From NCBI RefSeq assembly GCF_000296815.2, contig NZ_CAIT01000009.1, positions 1,364,001-1,428,000 of the forward strand: a DNA stretch of 64,000 nt, in the 5' to 3' direction. The translations under genes were made by a program, and so were the position numbers. Positions 28,043 to 37,622 of the stretch are shown piece after piece; position 1 is the stretch's first letter; each line of letters opens with the position of its first letter. The notes beneath the pieces were generated by a model, which was given only the letters and a program-made list of their open reading frames with translations, searched no databases and was not told the origin of the DNA. The DNA is from Fibrisoma limi BUZ 3. GTDB lineage: Bacteria > Bacteroidota > Bacteroidia > Cytophagales > Spirosomataceae.

Positions 28043-28600
28043 TTATTTCTTAGCAGCGTTTGCAAATGGCATACCCAGCGCTTTCAACAACTCATAACTT
28101 TCGTTATCAGATCCTGCCGTTGTTACGAAGGTGATGTCCATCCCTGAAATACGTGCTACTTTATCAATGCTGATTTCAGGAAAAATGATTTGCTCCTGAA
28201 CACCGAACGTATAGTTGCCGCGGCCATCGAAGCCTTTATCGCTGACACCCTTAAAGTCACGTACCCGTGGCAGTGAAACCGTAGTCAGACGATCCAGGAA
28301 TTCGAACATACGATCTCCACGAAGAGTTACCTTCGCGCCAATCGGCATGTTTTCACGCAGCTTGAAGTTTGAAACCGCTTTTTTCGACAACGTTGCAACG
28401 GCTTTCTGACCCGTGATGGTCGTCAGCTCATCGACACCTACATCAACCAGTTTCTTATCAGCGACTGCTGCTCCAATACCTTTGTTGATAACGATTTTGC
28501 TCAGCCGCGGTACTTGCATAACCGACTTATACTGAAACTTGTCCTTCAACTGAGGTACGACTTCGTTCAAATATTTTTCTTTAAGTCTTGGCGTTGCCAT
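28043..28600 (-). CDS. rplE: 50S ribosomal protein L5
   Basis: 185 residues: [55 protein letters not shown] and [18 protein letters not shown]. Binds 5S rRNA and the P-site tRNA. Confidence 0.99.
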   Translation of the reverse strand: MATPRLKEKYLNEVVPQLKDKFQYKSVMQVPRLSKIVINKGIGAAVADKKLVDVGVDELTTITGQKAVATLSKKAVSNFKLRENMPIGAKVTLRGDRMFEFLDRLTTVSLPRVRDFKGVSDKGFDGRGNYTFGVQEQIIFPEISIDKVARISGMDITFVTTAGSDNESYELLKALGMPFANAAKK

Positions 28601-28620
28601 CTCTTTAGACCTTTTCTGGT

Positions 28621-28980
28621 TTACTTACGACCTCCGTCAGGAATAAAATTGCCCGTCTTCTTTGAGAAGCGCTGCAGTTTACCCTTTTCGTTCAACTTAC
28701 GGCCCGTACGAGTAGGTTCCCCTGTAGCTGGATCAACCAACATCAAATTGCTGATATGTATCGATCCTTCTGTTTTTTCAAGGCTCCCTTGTGGGTTTTG
28801 AGCGGTTGGCTTCAGGTGTTTCGTAATCATGGCGACTCCTTCTACACGAGCCCGATCTTTTTCCACAATAACTTCTTTCACTACCCCGCGCTGACCTTTT
28901 GAGTTACCTCCAATGACCAATACGGTATCGCCGGTCTTAATGTGAAACTTGTGTTTCGGCAGCTTTACTTTCTTTTCCAT
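28621..28980 (-). CDS. rplX: 50S ribosomal protein L24
   Basis: 119 residues: [20 protein letters not shown] (KOW), [13 protein letters not shown] and [18 protein letters not shown]. Early assembly factor of the 50S subunit, near the exit tunnel. Confidence 0.99.
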   Translation of the reverse strand: MEKKVKLPKHKFHIKTGDTVLVIGGNSKGQRGVVKEVIVEKDRARVEGVAMITKHLKPTAQNPQGSLEKTEGSIHISNLMLVDPATGEPTRTGRKLNEKGKLQRFSKKTGNFIPDGGRK

Positions 28981-28983
28981 CTT

Positions 28984-29352
28984 TTACAGTACCTCAGGGG
29001 CTAACGATACAATTTTCATAAACTGCTTCTCACGCAGTTCACGGGCAACAGGTCCGAAGATCCGAGTCCCCCGCGGCTCGTCGTTATTATTCAGCAGTAC
29101 GGCTGCGTTATCCTCGAACCGAATGTACGAGCCGTCTTTCCGACGTACCTCTTTTTTAGTCCGAACAACTACTGCTTTTGATACCGTACCCTTTTTCATG
29201 TTGCTTGACGACAAAGCTTGCTTTACCGTCACGACAATCTTATCACCGACTGTTGCGTAGCGCTTACCGGTACCGCCCAGAACGCGGATAACCAGCACTT
29301 CTTTAGCGCCACTGTTATCGGCTACACTTAGTCTTGATTCTTGCTGTACCAT
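28984..29352 (-). CDS. rplN: 50S ribosomal protein L14
   Basis: 122 residues: [40 protein letters not shown] and [20 protein letters not shown]. Bridge B8 protein. Three bases from rplX. Confidence 0.99.
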   Translation of the reverse strand: MVQQESRLSVADNSGAKEVLVIRVLGGTGKRYATVGDKIVVTVKQALSSSNMKKGTVSKAVVVRTKKEVRRKDGSYIRFEDNAAVLLNNNDEPRGTRIFGPVARELREKQFMKIVSLAPEVL

Positions 29353-29355
29353 GGC

Positions 29356-29658
29356 TTACTTCGCCTTTTCAATGATTTCGACTAATCTCCAACGCTTATT
29401 CTTGCTCAGCGGGCGGGTTTCCATGATGCGAACCGTATCGCCGATACCGCACTCTTGGTTTTCGTCATGAGCCATAAATTTCTTTGTACGGTGCATGAAT
29501 TTTCCGTACATCGGGTGCTTCACTTTACGGTCAACAGCTACAGTTATTGTTTTCTGCATCTTGTTGCTGACCACCTTGCCAATCCGCTCTTTACGAGCGT
29601 TACGCTCTACATTCGGCTCTTGCCCTTGTACGGGCTGCTGCTCCTGCTGCTGTTCCAT
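29356..29658 (-). CDS. rpsQ: 30S ribosomal protein S17 with Gln/Glu-rich N-terminus
   Basis: 100 residues. The S17 core ([60 protein letters not shown]) begins at about residue 20. The first 18 residues are [14 protein letters not shown]-like and not part of the usual S17; no other in-frame Met lies before the core, so the extension is probably real. Confidence 0.98.
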   Translation of the reverse strand: MEQQQEQQPVQGQEPNVERNARKERIGKVVSNKMQKTITVAVDRKVKHPMYGKFMHRTKKFMAHDENQECGIGDTVRIMETRPLSKNKRWRLVEIIEKAK

Positions 29659-29670
29659 CGTACTATATAA

Positions 29671-29865
29671 TTAGGCTTGCCGTGTTTTTACTGTCAACTC
29701 TGTTTTCAGGCGAGCAATCCGCTTACGGCTCTCACGAATACGCATCGGGTTCTCAATGGGAGAAACGGCGTGCGCAAATCTCAACTTTAACAGCCGGTCC
29801 TGTTCAGCAGTAATCTCGTTACGCAACTCGTCGGCTGACATGGGCTTAAAATCTTCTTTCTTCAT
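29671..29865 (-). CDS. rpmC: 50S ribosomal protein L29
   Basis: 64 residues of two helices: FKPMSADELRNEITAEQDRL and RIRESRKRIARLKTEL. Located at the exit tunnel. Confidence 0.98.
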   Translation of the reverse strand: MKKEDFKPMSADELRNEITAEQDRLLKLRFAHAVSPIENPMRIRESRKRIARLKTELTVKTRQA

Positions 29866-29884
29866 TTGCTTGGTCGCTTATGAA

Positions 29885-30316
29885 TTACGCTTGCTGTCCT
29901 TCCTGATAATCCCGACGTACGACAAATTTGGTGCGCACCGGTAATTTCTGAGCTGCCAGACGCAGAGCCTCCATACCTGTTTCAAGCGGAACGCCAGTTG
30001 CTTCAAACATGATTGTTCCCGGCTTAACAACGGCAACCCAATATTCGGGAGCTCCTTTACCTTTACCCATCCGGACTTCGGCAGGCTTCTTTGTAATAGG
30101 CTTATCTGGAAAAATACGAATCCAGACCTGCCCTTCACGCTTCATGGCCCGCGTTACAGAAATACGGGCTGCTTCAATCTGACGAGCCGTGATCCGACCC
30201 GGTTCCAGTGACTTGATCGCAAACGTACCGAAGGCAATCTCGTGGCCACGTGAAGCGACACCCGGAATCCGTCCTTTATGCTGTTTGCGGAATTTAGTTC
30301 TTCTTGGCTGTAACAT
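29885..30316 (-). CDS. rplP: 50S ribosomal protein L16
   Basis: 143 residues: [60 protein letters not shown]. Sits by the A-site tRNA. Confidence 0.99.
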   Translation of the reverse strand: MLQPRRTKFRKQHKGRIPGVASRGHEIAFGTFAIKSLEPGRITARQIEAARISVTRAMKREGQVWIRIFPDKPITKKPAEVRMGKGKGAPEYWVAVVKPGTIMFEATGVPLETGMEALRLAAQKLPVRTKFVVRRDYQEGQQA

Positions 30317-30344
30317 GACTTATAGTAGTTAGTCAGTCGGACAG

Positions 30345-30398
30345 TGATTGGTCAGTCAGTTTCTGTCATTCTAACCCGGCCAATCAACTGATTGACCA
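30345..30398. repeat. Imperfect inverted repeat in the rpsC-rplP gap
   Basis: Left arm 30345-30364 (TGGTCAGTCAGTT) and right arm 30378-30398 (AACTGATTGACCA) pair with few mismatches; the right arm abuts the rpsC stop. Confidence 0.5.
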
Positions 30399-30399
30399 T

Positions 30400-31239
30400 T
30401 TATCGTCTGTTTCCACCGCCACGGTTTCCACCGCCACGGTTATTACCACCCCGTCCACCGCGATCACCACCACGATCATTCCGGTTACGACCACCACGGT
30501 CATTTCCATCACGATCTCCACGTGGACGACGATCACCGCGATCACCACCCCGGTCTGCGTTACGATCGTTAGCCTGAGCCTGGCTCATCATAGCAGCTGG
30601 CGACAGATCGCGCTTGCCATATACTTCGCCTTTAAAGACCCAAACTTTGATCCCGATCTTGCCGTAAACAGTTTGTGCTTCTGAAATGGCATAATCAATA
30701 TCAGCTCGCAGTGTGTGAAGAGGCACTCGTCCTTCTTTATATTGTTCTGAACGGGCAATTTCGGCACCACCCAGACGACCTGATACTTTTACCTTAATAC
30801 CCTGAGCTCCTACACGCATGGCAGAACTGATTGCCTGCTTCATCGCACGCCGGAATGAGATACGTGCTTGGAGTTGCTGAGCAATTGCTTCACCAATCAG
30901 TTTTGCATCAATTTCAGGGCGTTTAATTTCGAAGATGTTGATCTGAACATCCTTGCCGGTGATCTTCTTCAACTCTTCTTTAATCTTATCGACTTCTCCA
31001 CCGCCTTTACCGATAACGATACCCGGACGTGCCGTGTGAATCGTCAGCGTAATGCGTTTGAGGGTACGCTCAATCACAACTCGTGCGATGGCCCCTTTCG
31101 GGATACGGGCTGCGATGTATTTTCTGATTTTTTCGTCTTCAACGAGCTTATCAGAAAACTCTTTCCCGCCGTACCAGCTTGATTCCCAGCCGCGGACGAT
31201 ACCAAGCCGCAAGCTAACCGGATTTATTTTCTGTCCCAT
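30400..31239 (-). CDS. rpsC: 30S ribosomal protein S3 with RGG-rich C-terminal tail
   Basis: 279 residues. The normal S3 body ([20 protein letters not shown] domain with [31 protein letters not shown]-like [13 protein letters not shown]) ends near 215. About 60 residues of Arg, Gly, Asp and Asn follow, with repeated DRGGDRG and GNRGG units, resembling an RNA-binding RGG box. The DNA there is repetitive (CCACCGCCACGG-like units at 30410-30590). The KH domain lines the mRNA entry channel. Confidence 0.98.
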   Translation of the reverse strand: MGQKINPVSLRLGIVRGWESSWYGGKEFSDKLVEDEKIRKYIAARIPKGAIARVVIERTLKRITLTIHTARPGIVIGKGGGEVDKIKEELKKITGKDVQINIFEIKRPEIDAKLIGEAIAQQLQARISFRRAMKQAISSAMRVGAQGIKVKVSGRLGGAEIARSEQYKEGRVPLHTLRADIDYAISEAQTVYGKIGIKVWVFKGEVYGKRDLSPAAMMSQAQANDRNADRGGDRGDRRPRGDRDGNDRGGRNRNDRGGDRGGRGGNNRGGGNRGGGNRR

Positions 31240-31245
31240 TCGGTA

Positions 31246-31641
31246 TTACTCGTTTTCGGATGTTTGCGTGGTTGCTTCAATATCTGACAAAGCCGGGGCT
31301 GCAGCGCTGTCAATCACAATGGTGATGTGGTTTGAGCGCTTCCGAATCCGGTGTCCACGGCCCTGCGGTGCGGGGCGCAGACGCTTCAGCATTGGTCCCC
31401 CATCAACAAAGATCGTTTTTACGTAGAGGTCAGCGTCTTCAATACGCTCATCCTCATTCTTTTGCTGCCAGTTAGCAACGGCCGACAAAAGCACTTTTTG
31501 CAATACGGCGGCACCGGCTTGCGGCTGATATTTCAGGAGACCCAACGCCCGGCTAACACGCTGTCCACGAATCAGATCAGCGATCAACCGCATCTTACGG
31601 GGCGAGGTGGGCACATTTTTGAGCTTTGCTACTGCTTCCAT
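31246..31641 (-). CDS. rplV: 50S ribosomal protein L22
   Basis: 131 residues: [39 protein letters not shown] and [20 protein letters not shown]. Lines the exit tunnel. Six bases from rpsC. Confidence 0.99.
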   Translation of the reverse strand: MEAVAKLKNVPTSPRKMRLIADLIRGQRVSRALGLLKYQPQAGAAVLQKVLLSAVANWQQKNEDERIEDADLYVKTIFVDGGPMLKRLRPAPQGRGHRIRKRSNHITIVIDSAAAPALSDIEATTQTSENE

Positions 31642-31650
31642 TTTTTTGAA

Positions 31651-31720
31651 GTTTTCCGTTTTCAGTTACCGGTCTTTAGTTAAAATCACTGGGACAAACT
31701 GAGAACCGTAAACTGTAAAC
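31651..31720. repeat. Imperfect inverted repeat in the rpsS-rplV gap
   Basis: Left arm 31651-31681 (GTTTTCCGTTTTCAGTTACC at its start) and right arm 31696-31720 (GAGAACCGTAAACTGTAAAC at its end) pair imperfectly. Confidence 0.55.
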
Positions 31721-31724
31721 TTGC

Positions 31725-32003
31725 TTATCGCTTGCCCTTATCCTTTTTAGCGGTATGTCCCCGGAAGTTACGGGTCGGCGCAAATTCACCTAGTTTGTGA
31801 CCTACCATGTTTTCAGTGACATACACCGGAATGAACTTGTTGCCATTATGTACAGCAAACGTATGTCCGACGAAATCAGGAGAAATCATGGAACGGCGCG
31901 ACCAGGTTTTGATAACCGACTTTTTGCCCGAGTCATTCATCGTCTGCACTTTATTGTCCAGACGAAAATCTATATAGGGGCCTTTCTTAAGTGAACGTGC
32001 CAT
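31725..32003 (-). CDS. rpsS: 30S ribosomal protein S19
   Basis: 92 residues: [35 protein letters not shown] and [20 protein letters not shown]. Head protein near the A site. Confidence 0.99.
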   Translation of the reverse strand: MARSLKKGPYIDFRLDNKVQTMNDSGKKSVIKTWSRRSMISPDFVGHTFAVHNGNKFIPVYVTENMVGHKLGEFAPTRNFRGHTAKKDKGKR

Positions 32004-32010
32004 TTATCAA

Positions 32011-32835
32011 TTATTTTTTGCGTCGGCTAATGATTAAGTTATCAGATGCCTTGTTCGGCTTACGCGTTTTCAGACCTTTGGCAATCTGACCATTCCGTGA
32101 ACGCGGGTGACCACCAGATGCCCGGCCTTCACCACCACCCATGGGGTGATCAATCGGGTTCATAGCCACACCACGTACGCGGGGCCGACGACCTAACCAG
32201 CGGTTTCGACCAGCTTTACCGATCACTACGTTCATGTGGTCAGGGTTAGAAACTGATCCAACCGTAGCCATACAAACTCCTAGCACCCGACGAGTCTCAC
32301 CAGACGGCATGCGCAGAATGGCATACTTATCTTCACGACCTACTAACTGAGCATACGTACCGGCTGAACGGGCCATTGCGCCCCCTTTACCAGGATGCAG
32401 CTCAATATTGTGAACAATAGTACCGATTGGCATTACGTTCAGCGGCAGTGCATTACCCACATCCGGAGTAGCGCCTTCGCCCGATTGAACTGTTTGTCCA
32501 ACCGTGATACCCTGTGGAGCAATGATATAGCGCTTTTCGCCGTCAGTGTACTGCACTAATGAAATCCGAGCTGAACGGTTCGGATCGTACTCGACAGTCA
32601 GGACTTCGGCAGGAACGCCGACTTTATCGCGCTTGAAGTCAATGATGCGGTAATGCCGCTTATGACCACCACCGATGTAGCGCATAGTGCGACGACCCTG
32701 GTTGTTACGGCCGCCGGTCTTCTTTAGGGGCTCCAGCAGACTCTTTTCTGGCCTGGAGGCTGTCAGTTCCGCAAAATCAGGAGCCACGCGTTGACGGGTT
32801 CCTGGCGTTACTGGTCTTAATTTCTTAACTCCCAT
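32011..32835 (-). CDS. rplB: 50S ribosomal protein L2
   Basis: 274 residues: [40 protein letters not shown] and [19 protein letters not shown]. Needed for peptidyl transfer and subunit joining; the conserved active-region His is in the HPMGGGEG segment. Confidence 0.99.
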   Translation of the reverse strand: MGVKKLRPVTPGTRQRVAPDFAELTASRPEKSLLEPLKKTGGRNNQGRRTMRYIGGGHKRHYRIIDFKRDKVGVPAEVLTVEYDPNRSARISLVQYTDGEKRYIIAPQGITVGQTVQSGEGATPDVGNALPLNVMPIGTIVHNIELHPGKGGAMARSAGTYAQLVGREDKYAILRMPSGETRRVLGVCMATVGSVSNPDHMNVVIGKAGRNRWLGRRPRVRGVAMNPIDHPMGGGEGRASGGHPRSRNGQIAKGLKTRKPNKASDNLIISRRKK

Positions 32836-32865
32836 GACTGATAATTACGTGTGGTAACAGGTGGT

Positions 32866-33153
32866 TTACAGATCTGCGTAAATGTCGATAACTTCGCCTT
32901 CTGCTACCGTCACAATTGCTTTCTTGGTAGTTGAGGTTCTACCCGTTACAATCCGGCCATTGATATTTTTGCTCCGCTTTTTGCCCAGCGTCCGCATCGT
33001 ATGAACCGTTTCAACGTTCACCCCGTACATTTTCTCGACGGCCTTACGAATCTCCAGCTTGTTAGCTTTCAATTCGACTTCGAAGGCATATTTACCCTGC
33101 TTGTTCAGGTCCGTCATCTTTTCCGTGATAATCGGTCTTTTCAGAACGCTCAT
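32866..33153 (-). CDS. rplW: 50S ribosomal protein L23
   Basis: 95 residues: LKRPIITEKMTDLNKQGKYA, VEKMYGVNVETVHTMRTLGK. Exit-tunnel protein that docks SRP and trigger factor. Two bases from rplD. Confidence 0.98.
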   Translation of the reverse strand: MSVLKRPIITEKMTDLNKQGKYAFEVELKANKLEIRKAVEKMYGVNVETVHTMRTLGKKRSKNINGRIVTGRTSTTKKAIVTVAEGEVIDIYADL

Positions 33154-33155
33154 GA

Positions 33156-33785
33156 TTACTTGTCAAAAAGAGTTTGGAGGGTCGACAGGGCTTCTTCGCT
33201 AATGAGCAGTTGATCAGCGTTCATCAGATCGTATGTATTGATCTGCGCTGCCGTCATTACTTTCGTCTTTTGGATGTTCCGGCTTGAAAGCACTACATTC
33301 GTGTTAACATCCGGCAGAATCAACAATGTCTTACGACCGGTCAAATTCAAATCGCTCAGGAACTGCACATAATCTTTTGTACGCGGAGCTTCCAGCGTAA
33401 TGTTGTCGATTACCGAAATGCTGTTAGCCTGTGCTTTTGCAGCCAAAGCCGACTTGCGGGCCAGGGCTTTCACTTTCTTATTTAGCTTGAAGCTATAGTC
33501 GCGCGGACGAGGACCAAAAATGGTACCACCGCCGACAAACACTGGTGATTTAATGCTACCCGCACGAGCGCCACCTGTACCCTTCTGCTTCTTGATCTTC
33601 CGGGTTGAGTGCGCATTTTCACCGCGTTCTTTTGCTTTATGCGTACCCTGACGCTGATTAGCCAGGTATTGTTTCACGTCGAGATAAATCGCGTGCTTGT
33701 TTGGCTCAATACCAAAAATCTCTTCTGGCAGTGTAACCTTTTTGCCGGTGTCCTCGCCCTTAGTGTTATATACGATTACTTCCAT
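33156..33785 (-). CDS. rplD: 50S ribosomal protein L4
   Basis: 209 residues: QYLANQRQGTHKAKERGENA, GTGGARAGSIKSPVFVGGG, FGPRPRDYSFKLNKKVKALA. Exit tunnel constriction protein; in some bacteria an operon regulator, not shown here. Confidence 0.98.
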   Translation of the reverse strand: MEVIVYNTKGEDTGKKVTLPEEIFGIEPNKHAIYLDVKQYLANQRQGTHKAKERGENAHSTRKIKKQKGTGGARAGSIKSPVFVGGGTIFGPRPRDYSFKLNKKVKALARKSALAAKAQANSISVIDNITLEAPRTKDYVQFLSDLNLTGRKTLLILPDVNTNVVLSSRNIQKTKVMTAAQINTYDLMNADQLLISEEALSTLQTLFDK

Positions 33786-33788
33786 GGC

Positions 33789-34409
33789 CTACTTCTCAAT
33801 AATAACGTACGAATTCTTAGCACCCGGAATCGAACCGCTTACTACCAGCAGGTTCTGATCGGACAACACCCGCAGGACGCGCAGGTTCTGCACCTTTACG
33901 CGATTACCTCCCATGCGGCCGGCCATACGAAGACCTTTAAATACGCGTGAGGGGAATGAACATGCACCAATTGAACCTGGGTGGCGCTGCCGGTTATGCT
34001 GACCGTGCGTCTGACCACCTACCCCGCCGAAACCATGACGTTTTACAACACCCTGGAATCCGCGACCTTTAGCAGTACCCACTACATCAACAAAGTCTCC
34101 TTCAACAAAAACGTCAGCGGCTGTCAGCGTTTGACCAAGATTCAAGTCTTGCTCGAACTCTTTAAATTCAACCAGCTTGCGCTTTGGTGTAGTGCCTGCC
34201 TTTTTGAAGTGGCCAAGCTCAGGCTTGTTTGTGTGCTTTTCTTTTTTCTCGCCGAAACCCAGTTGCACGGCTTCGTATCCGTCTTTCTCGGCGGTACGAA
34301 CCTGGGTAACGACACAGGGACCCGTTTCAATCACTGTACATGCCAGAGCCTGCCCGTCCGCATTGTACACGCTGGTCATCCCGATTTTTTTGCCAATTAA
34401 ACCAGACAT
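33789..34409 (-). CDS. rplC: 50S ribosomal protein L3
   Basis: 206 residues: [55 protein letters not shown]. First gene of the S10/spc transcript here, because rpsJ is set apart by a 358-base gap with two terminators and a dedicated promoter about 60 bases upstream. Confidence 0.99.
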   Translation of the reverse strand: MSGLIGKKIGMTSVYNADGQALACTVIETGPCVVTQVRTAEKDGYEAVQLGFGEKKEKHTNKPELGHFKKAGTTPKRKLVEFKEFEQDLNLGQTLTAADVFVEGDFVDVVGTAKGRGFQGVVKRHGFGGVGGQTHGQHNRQRHPGSIGACSFPSRVFKGLRMAGRMGGNRVKVQNLRVLRVLSDQNLLVVSGSIPGAKNSYVIIEK

Positions 34410-34468
34410 TTGTGTTTGTTTAAAGTAAGCAGGTAAATGAAAAAATTACTCCCGTAAAAACGGAGCCG

Positions 34469-34500
34469 CAAAATTAGATAAAACAACAGCGTTAAACAAC
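34469..34500 (-). promoter_or_regulatory. Promoter of the rplC-to-rplQ ribosomal cluster
   Basis: Minus-strand TTG (34497-34499), 20-base spacer and TAATTTTG (34469-34476), followed by CGGC. The start should be near 34463, giving a leader of about 55 nt before rplC. Confidence 0.7.
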
Positions 34501-34536
34501 CCTATTTGCTTATTAATCAAGCGAATTGATTCTACG

Positions 34537-34568
34537 AAAAAAGGCCAGGCGTACTACACCTGACCTTA
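34537..34568 (-). terminator. Terminator of the candidate small RNA upstream of rplC
   Basis: On the minus strand AAGGTCAGGTG pairs with CGCCTGGCCTT (with G-U pairs) around a TAGTA loop, then a T-run. It ends a transcript that starts inside the rpsJ-rplC gap, before the rplC promoter. Confidence 0.75.
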
Positions 34569-34697
34569 AATTGACAGCATGCATCTGCGTTTAAGCAGCC
34601 ATGCTTGTCGGAAAGTCAGATGTGGTTTCTGTCAAGTCGCATAGACTATCGCAGACCTTCACCTTCGTATGTCGTTGAATCAACTTCCGAGTTTGGG
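34537..34697 (-). ncRNA. Candidate small RNA of about 155 nt between rpsJ and rplC
   Basis: No ORF explains this stretch. It has its own promoter (34702-34733) and its own intrinsic terminator (34537-34568), giving a predicted RNA from about 34695 to 34537. The RNA can form TTGACAG/CTGTCAA enclosing CATCTG/CAGATG and an inner AAGCA-TGGC-TGCTT hairpin. It does not show the conserved GGAAGCAGCC core of SRP RNA, the tRNA-like ends of tmRNA, or a 5S-like sequence. A 6S-like regulator or a leader for the ribosomal operon are alternatives. Position and signals are seen; the RNA itself is inference. Confidence 0.5.
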
Positions 34698-34701
34698 AGT
34701 G

Positions 34702-34733
34702 CAAAAGTAAGAAAAGTTTGAGATCATCCCAAA
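34702..34733 (-). promoter_or_regulatory. Promoter overlapping the rpsJ terminator hairpin
   Basis: Minus-strand TTTG (34730-34733), exactly 20 bases, then TACTTTTG (34702-34709). The -33 element lies in one arm of the rpsJ terminator and the -7 element covers the end of the other arm and its T-run. Confidence 0.6.
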
Positions 34734-34743
34734 CTTTTCTTAC
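34702..34743 (-). terminator. Terminator after rpsJ
   Basis: 14-bp perfect stem GTAAGAAAAGTTTG (34707-34720) with CAAACTTTTCTTAC (34730-34743) and a 9-base loop; minus-strand T-run TTTT follows. It lies 25 bases after the rpsJ stop. Confidence 0.75.
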
Positions 34744-34767
34744 AATTTACATCAAAGTGTCAGTCTG

Positions 34768-35073
34768 TTATACTTTAATCTCTACGTCTACCCCGCTCGG
34801 TAGTTCAAGCTTCATCAGCGCATCGACTGTCTTGGCACTGCTGCTGTAAATATCCACCAGACGCTTATACGTGCAAAGTTGGAATTGCTCCCTCGACTTT
34901 TTGTTGACGTGTGGTGAGCGCAGTACCGTGTAAACTTCTTTGTCTGTTGGAAGAGGAATTGGACCACTTACAATAGCACCCGTTGACTTAACGGCTTTGA
35001 CAATTTTCTCTGCTGATTTGTCAACCAACGTGTGGTCGAATGACTTCAGCTTAATACGAATTTTTTGACTCAT
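34768..35073 (-). CDS. rpsJ: 30S ribosomal protein S10
   Basis: 101 residues: [55 protein letters not shown]. Small-subunit head protein, NusE in antitermination. It normally leads straight into rplC; here terminator hairpins lie on both sides of it. Confidence 0.99.
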   Translation of the reverse strand: MSQKIRIKLKSFDHTLVDKSAEKIVKAVKSTGAIVSGPIPLPTDKEVYTVLRSPHVNKKSREQFQLCTYKRLVDIYSSSAKTVDALMKLELPSGVDVEIKV

Positions 35074-35139
35074 GATAACTGGTTCGTTTTGTGTTTAAAA
35101 ATGGGTACCGTCGAAAGAACCATTTACTCCGAACGGCAC

Positions 35140-35176
35140 AAAAAATGGGCAGTAAGTCAGATTGACTTACTGCCCA
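35140..35176 (-). terminator. Terminator between fusA and rpsJ
   Basis: 14-bp perfect stem TGGGCAGTAAGTCA / TGACTTACTGCCCA with a 3-base loop, followed on the minus strand by six T. Eleven bases after the fusA stop. No strong promoter for rpsJ is visible beyond it, so readthrough may feed rpsJ. Confidence 0.85.
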
Positions 35177-35187
35177 AGGCGTATGAA

Positions 35188-37305
35188 TTATTTTCCAGTG
35201 CCTTTTTCTTTGGCAATTACGTTGTCAGCAATGTTCTGCGGAACAATCTCGTAGTGTGAGAACGTCAGGTTGGCTGTAGCACGACCTGATGACATTGTCC
35301 GTAGGTCAGTTACATAACCGAACAGCTCCGACAGCGGAACATCGGCTTTAATAACTTGCGAACCAGCCTTCGTATCCATACCTTTCATCACACCCCGACG
35401 GCGGTTCAGGTCACCCGTGATAGGACCAGTGTATTCTTCAGGCGTGATTACTTCAACGGCCATGATCGGCTCGAGCAGCTTCGGTCCAGCCTGACGAGCG
35501 GCTTCTTTAAAGCCAATTCGAGCGGCCAGTTCAAACGACAGTGAATCGGAGTCAACGTCGTGGTATGAACCGTGGAACAACCGCACTTTCATACTTTCGA
35601 GCGGGAAGCCAGCCAGCGGGCCGTTCTTCAGTGACTCTTCAAAACCTTTCTGTACTGGCTGAATGAATTCTTTAGGAATCACACCACCCACAATGGAATT
35701 CTCGAATTGCAAACCAGGCTTAACCGTCCCGTCTTCTTCCGGATCGCGGGGGCCAAGATCAAACACGATGTCGGCAAACTTACCCCGACCACCCGTTTGT
35801 TTCTTGTACACTTCGCGGTGGCCTTCTACCTTCTTAGTCAGAACTTCTTTGTAGGCTACCTGAGGAGCACCCTGGTTTACTTCTACCTTGAATTCGCGAC
35901 GCATCCGGTCAATGATAATTTCCAGGTGAAGCTCACCCATACCCCGAATGATCGTCTGACCAGTTTCTTCGTTCGATTCAACCTGGAGGGTTGGATCTTC
36001 TTCAATCAGCTTGGTGATAGCCTTACTGAAGTTATCCTGATCGGCCGTTTTCTTCGGCTCGATAGCATAACCGATAACAGGGTCAGGGAATACCATAGAC
36101 TCCAGTTCAATCGGGTTCTTCTCGTCCGACAGCGTATCGCCCGTTTTAATATCTTTAAAACCAACTACGGCTCCAATGTCACCAGCTTCCAGACGCTCGA
36201 TCTGGTTCTGCTTGTTGGCGTGCATCTGGAAGATACGGGAGATACGTTCTTTGTTGCCTGAACGGTTATTCAGAATATAAGAACCTGACTCCAATACACC
36301 TGAGTACGAACGCACGAAGCACAAACGACCTACGTACGGGTCAGTAGCAATTTTGAACGCCAAGGCCGCAAACGGCTCATCGGCGCTTGGTTTGCGCGTA
36401 ATTTCCTCACCCGTGTTGGGATTGGTACCTTTGATACTTTCCTTGTCCAACGGTGAAGGCAGCAGGGCCATCACATAGTCGAGCATGGTTTGAACCCCTT
36501 TGTTCTTGAATGAAGAACCGCAAAGCATCGGAACAATCTTCATACTGATCGTAGCCTGACGCAGTGCTGCAAGGATTTCGTCTTCGGTGATCGAGTTAGG
36601 ATCTTCGAAGTATTTCTCCATCAACGTATCATCGAACTCGGCTACGGCTTCGAGCAGCTTTTCGCGCCATTCGGTAGCTTCTTCGATCATATCGTCCGGA
36701 ATGGGCACTTCAACGAAAGTCATGCCTTTGTCGTGCTCATTCCACTGAATACCCCGGAAGTTAACCAGGTCAACCACGCCTTTAAAATTATCTTCGGCGC
36801 CAATCGGCAACTGCAGGGGTACTGCATAGCTACCAAGCATTTCTTTTACCTGACGGCAAACGTTCAGGAAGTCGGCACCGGCACGGTCCATCTTGTTGAC
36901 GAATCCGATACGAGCGACATTATAGTTGTTAGCCAGACGCCAGTTGGTTTCTGACTGAGGTTCTACGCCATCAACGGCGCTAAACAGAAACACCAGACCG
37001 TCGAGAACGCGAAGTGAGCGGTTTACCTCTACGGTAAAGTCAACGTGACCCGGTGTGTCAATGATGTTGATGTGATACTTCTGCCCCCGGTAGTTCCAGT
37101 TAACAGTCGTAGCGGCAGAGGTAATGGTGATACCCCGCTCCTGCTCCTGCTCCATCCAGTCCATCGTAGCGGCACCTTCGTGTACCTCACCGATCTTGTG
37201 GCTTACACCCGAGTAATAGAGAATACGCTCGGTAGTAGTCGTCTTACCCGCGTCAATGTGGGCAGCAATACCGATGTTCCTCGTAAATCTTAAATCGCGA
37301 GCCAT
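35188..37305 (-). CDS. fusA: Translation elongation factor G
   Basis: 705 residues, all five EF-G domains. GTPase motifs: [20 protein letters not shown] (G1), [11 protein letters not shown] (G2), DTPGHVDFT (G3), NKMDRAG (G4). Domain IV carries [16 protein letters not shown]-like sequence after YKKQTGG. Catalyses translocation. rpsL and rpsG, which often precede fusA, are not adjacent; an ABC exporter gene on the other strand follows instead. Confidence 0.99.
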   Translation of the reverse strand: MARDLRFTRNIGIAAHIDAGKTTTTERILYYSGVSHKIGEVHEGAATMDWMEQEQERGITITSAATTVNWNYRGQKYHINIIDTPGHVDFTVEVNRSLRVLDGLVFLFSAVDGVEPQSETNWRLANNYNVARIGFVNKMDRAGADFLNVCRQVKEMLGSYAVPLQLPIGAEDNFKGVVDLVNFRGIQWNEHDKGMTFVEVPIPDDMIEEATEWREKLLEAVAEFDDTLMEKYFEDPNSITEDEILAALRQATISMKIVPMLCGSSFKNKGVQTMLDYVMALLPSPLDKESIKGTNPNTGEEITRKPSADEPFAALAFKIATDPYVGRLCFVRSYSGVLESGSYILNNRSGNKERISRIFQMHANKQNQIERLEAGDIGAVVGFKDIKTGDTLSDEKNPIELESMVFPDPVIGYAIEPKKTADQDNFSKAITKLIEEDPTLQVESNEETGQTIIRGMGELHLEIIIDRMRREFKVEVNQGAPQVAYKEVLTKKVEGHREVYKKQTGGRGKFADIVFDLGPRDPEEDGTVKPGLQFENSIVGGVIPKEFIQPVQKGFEESLKNGPLAGFPLESMKVRLFHGSYHDVDSDSLSFELAARIGFKEAARQAGPKLLEPIMAVEVITPEEYTGPITGDLNRRRGVMKGMDTKAGSQVIKADVPLSELFGYVTDLRTMSSGRATANLTFSHYEIVPQNIADNVIAKEKGTGK

Positions 37306-37622
37306 TATGTTGTTGATACTAAGTTTCTACTAATTCTAAAACAGGAAGTACGTAGTGGTAAGTTCGTTTTACGGCGCACTTTACGAATTAGGACGCAAAA
37401 TTACTGAAAGCCAATCGAAAAACAAAAGAGGAAGCTTTAAATAACGATTACTGATTCAGCCTGTGGTCGCTTTAAATCCCCTTCTACCACTCTGTCATGA
37501 AAAATATATTAAATCTATTCCATTAGTTGACATATGAAGACGGCGGATAGAAATAAAATTCTCTTTTTATGTCAATTTTGTAAGCAGGTTTTACGTTGAA
37601 ACCTGAACCGTAACTTAAAAAC
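37306..37622. other. Divergent intergenic region between fusA and the ABC exporter
   Basis: 317 bases without a gene. It holds the fusA promoter at 37396-37426 and, nearer the ABC gene, an 8-bp inverted repeat TTGACATA (37527-37534) / TATGTCAA (37568-37575). No clear -33/-7 pair was found for the exporter. Confidence 0.5.
37396..37426 (-). promoter_or_regulatory. Promoter of fusA
   Basis: Minus-strand TTG (37423-37425), 19-base spacer, TAATTTTG (37396-37403) followed by CG, the same core as the rplC promoter. Leader of about 85 nt. Confidence 0.7.

Noticed and set aside
30400-30590. Tandem repeat or CRISPR-like array
   Set aside because: The repetition is codon-level repetition of the Arg/Gly tail of S3, in frame and without spacers.
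34537-34697. SRP RNA, tmRNA or 5S rRNA
   Set aside because: The conserved cores of these RNAs are not present; kept only as an unnamed small RNA candidate.
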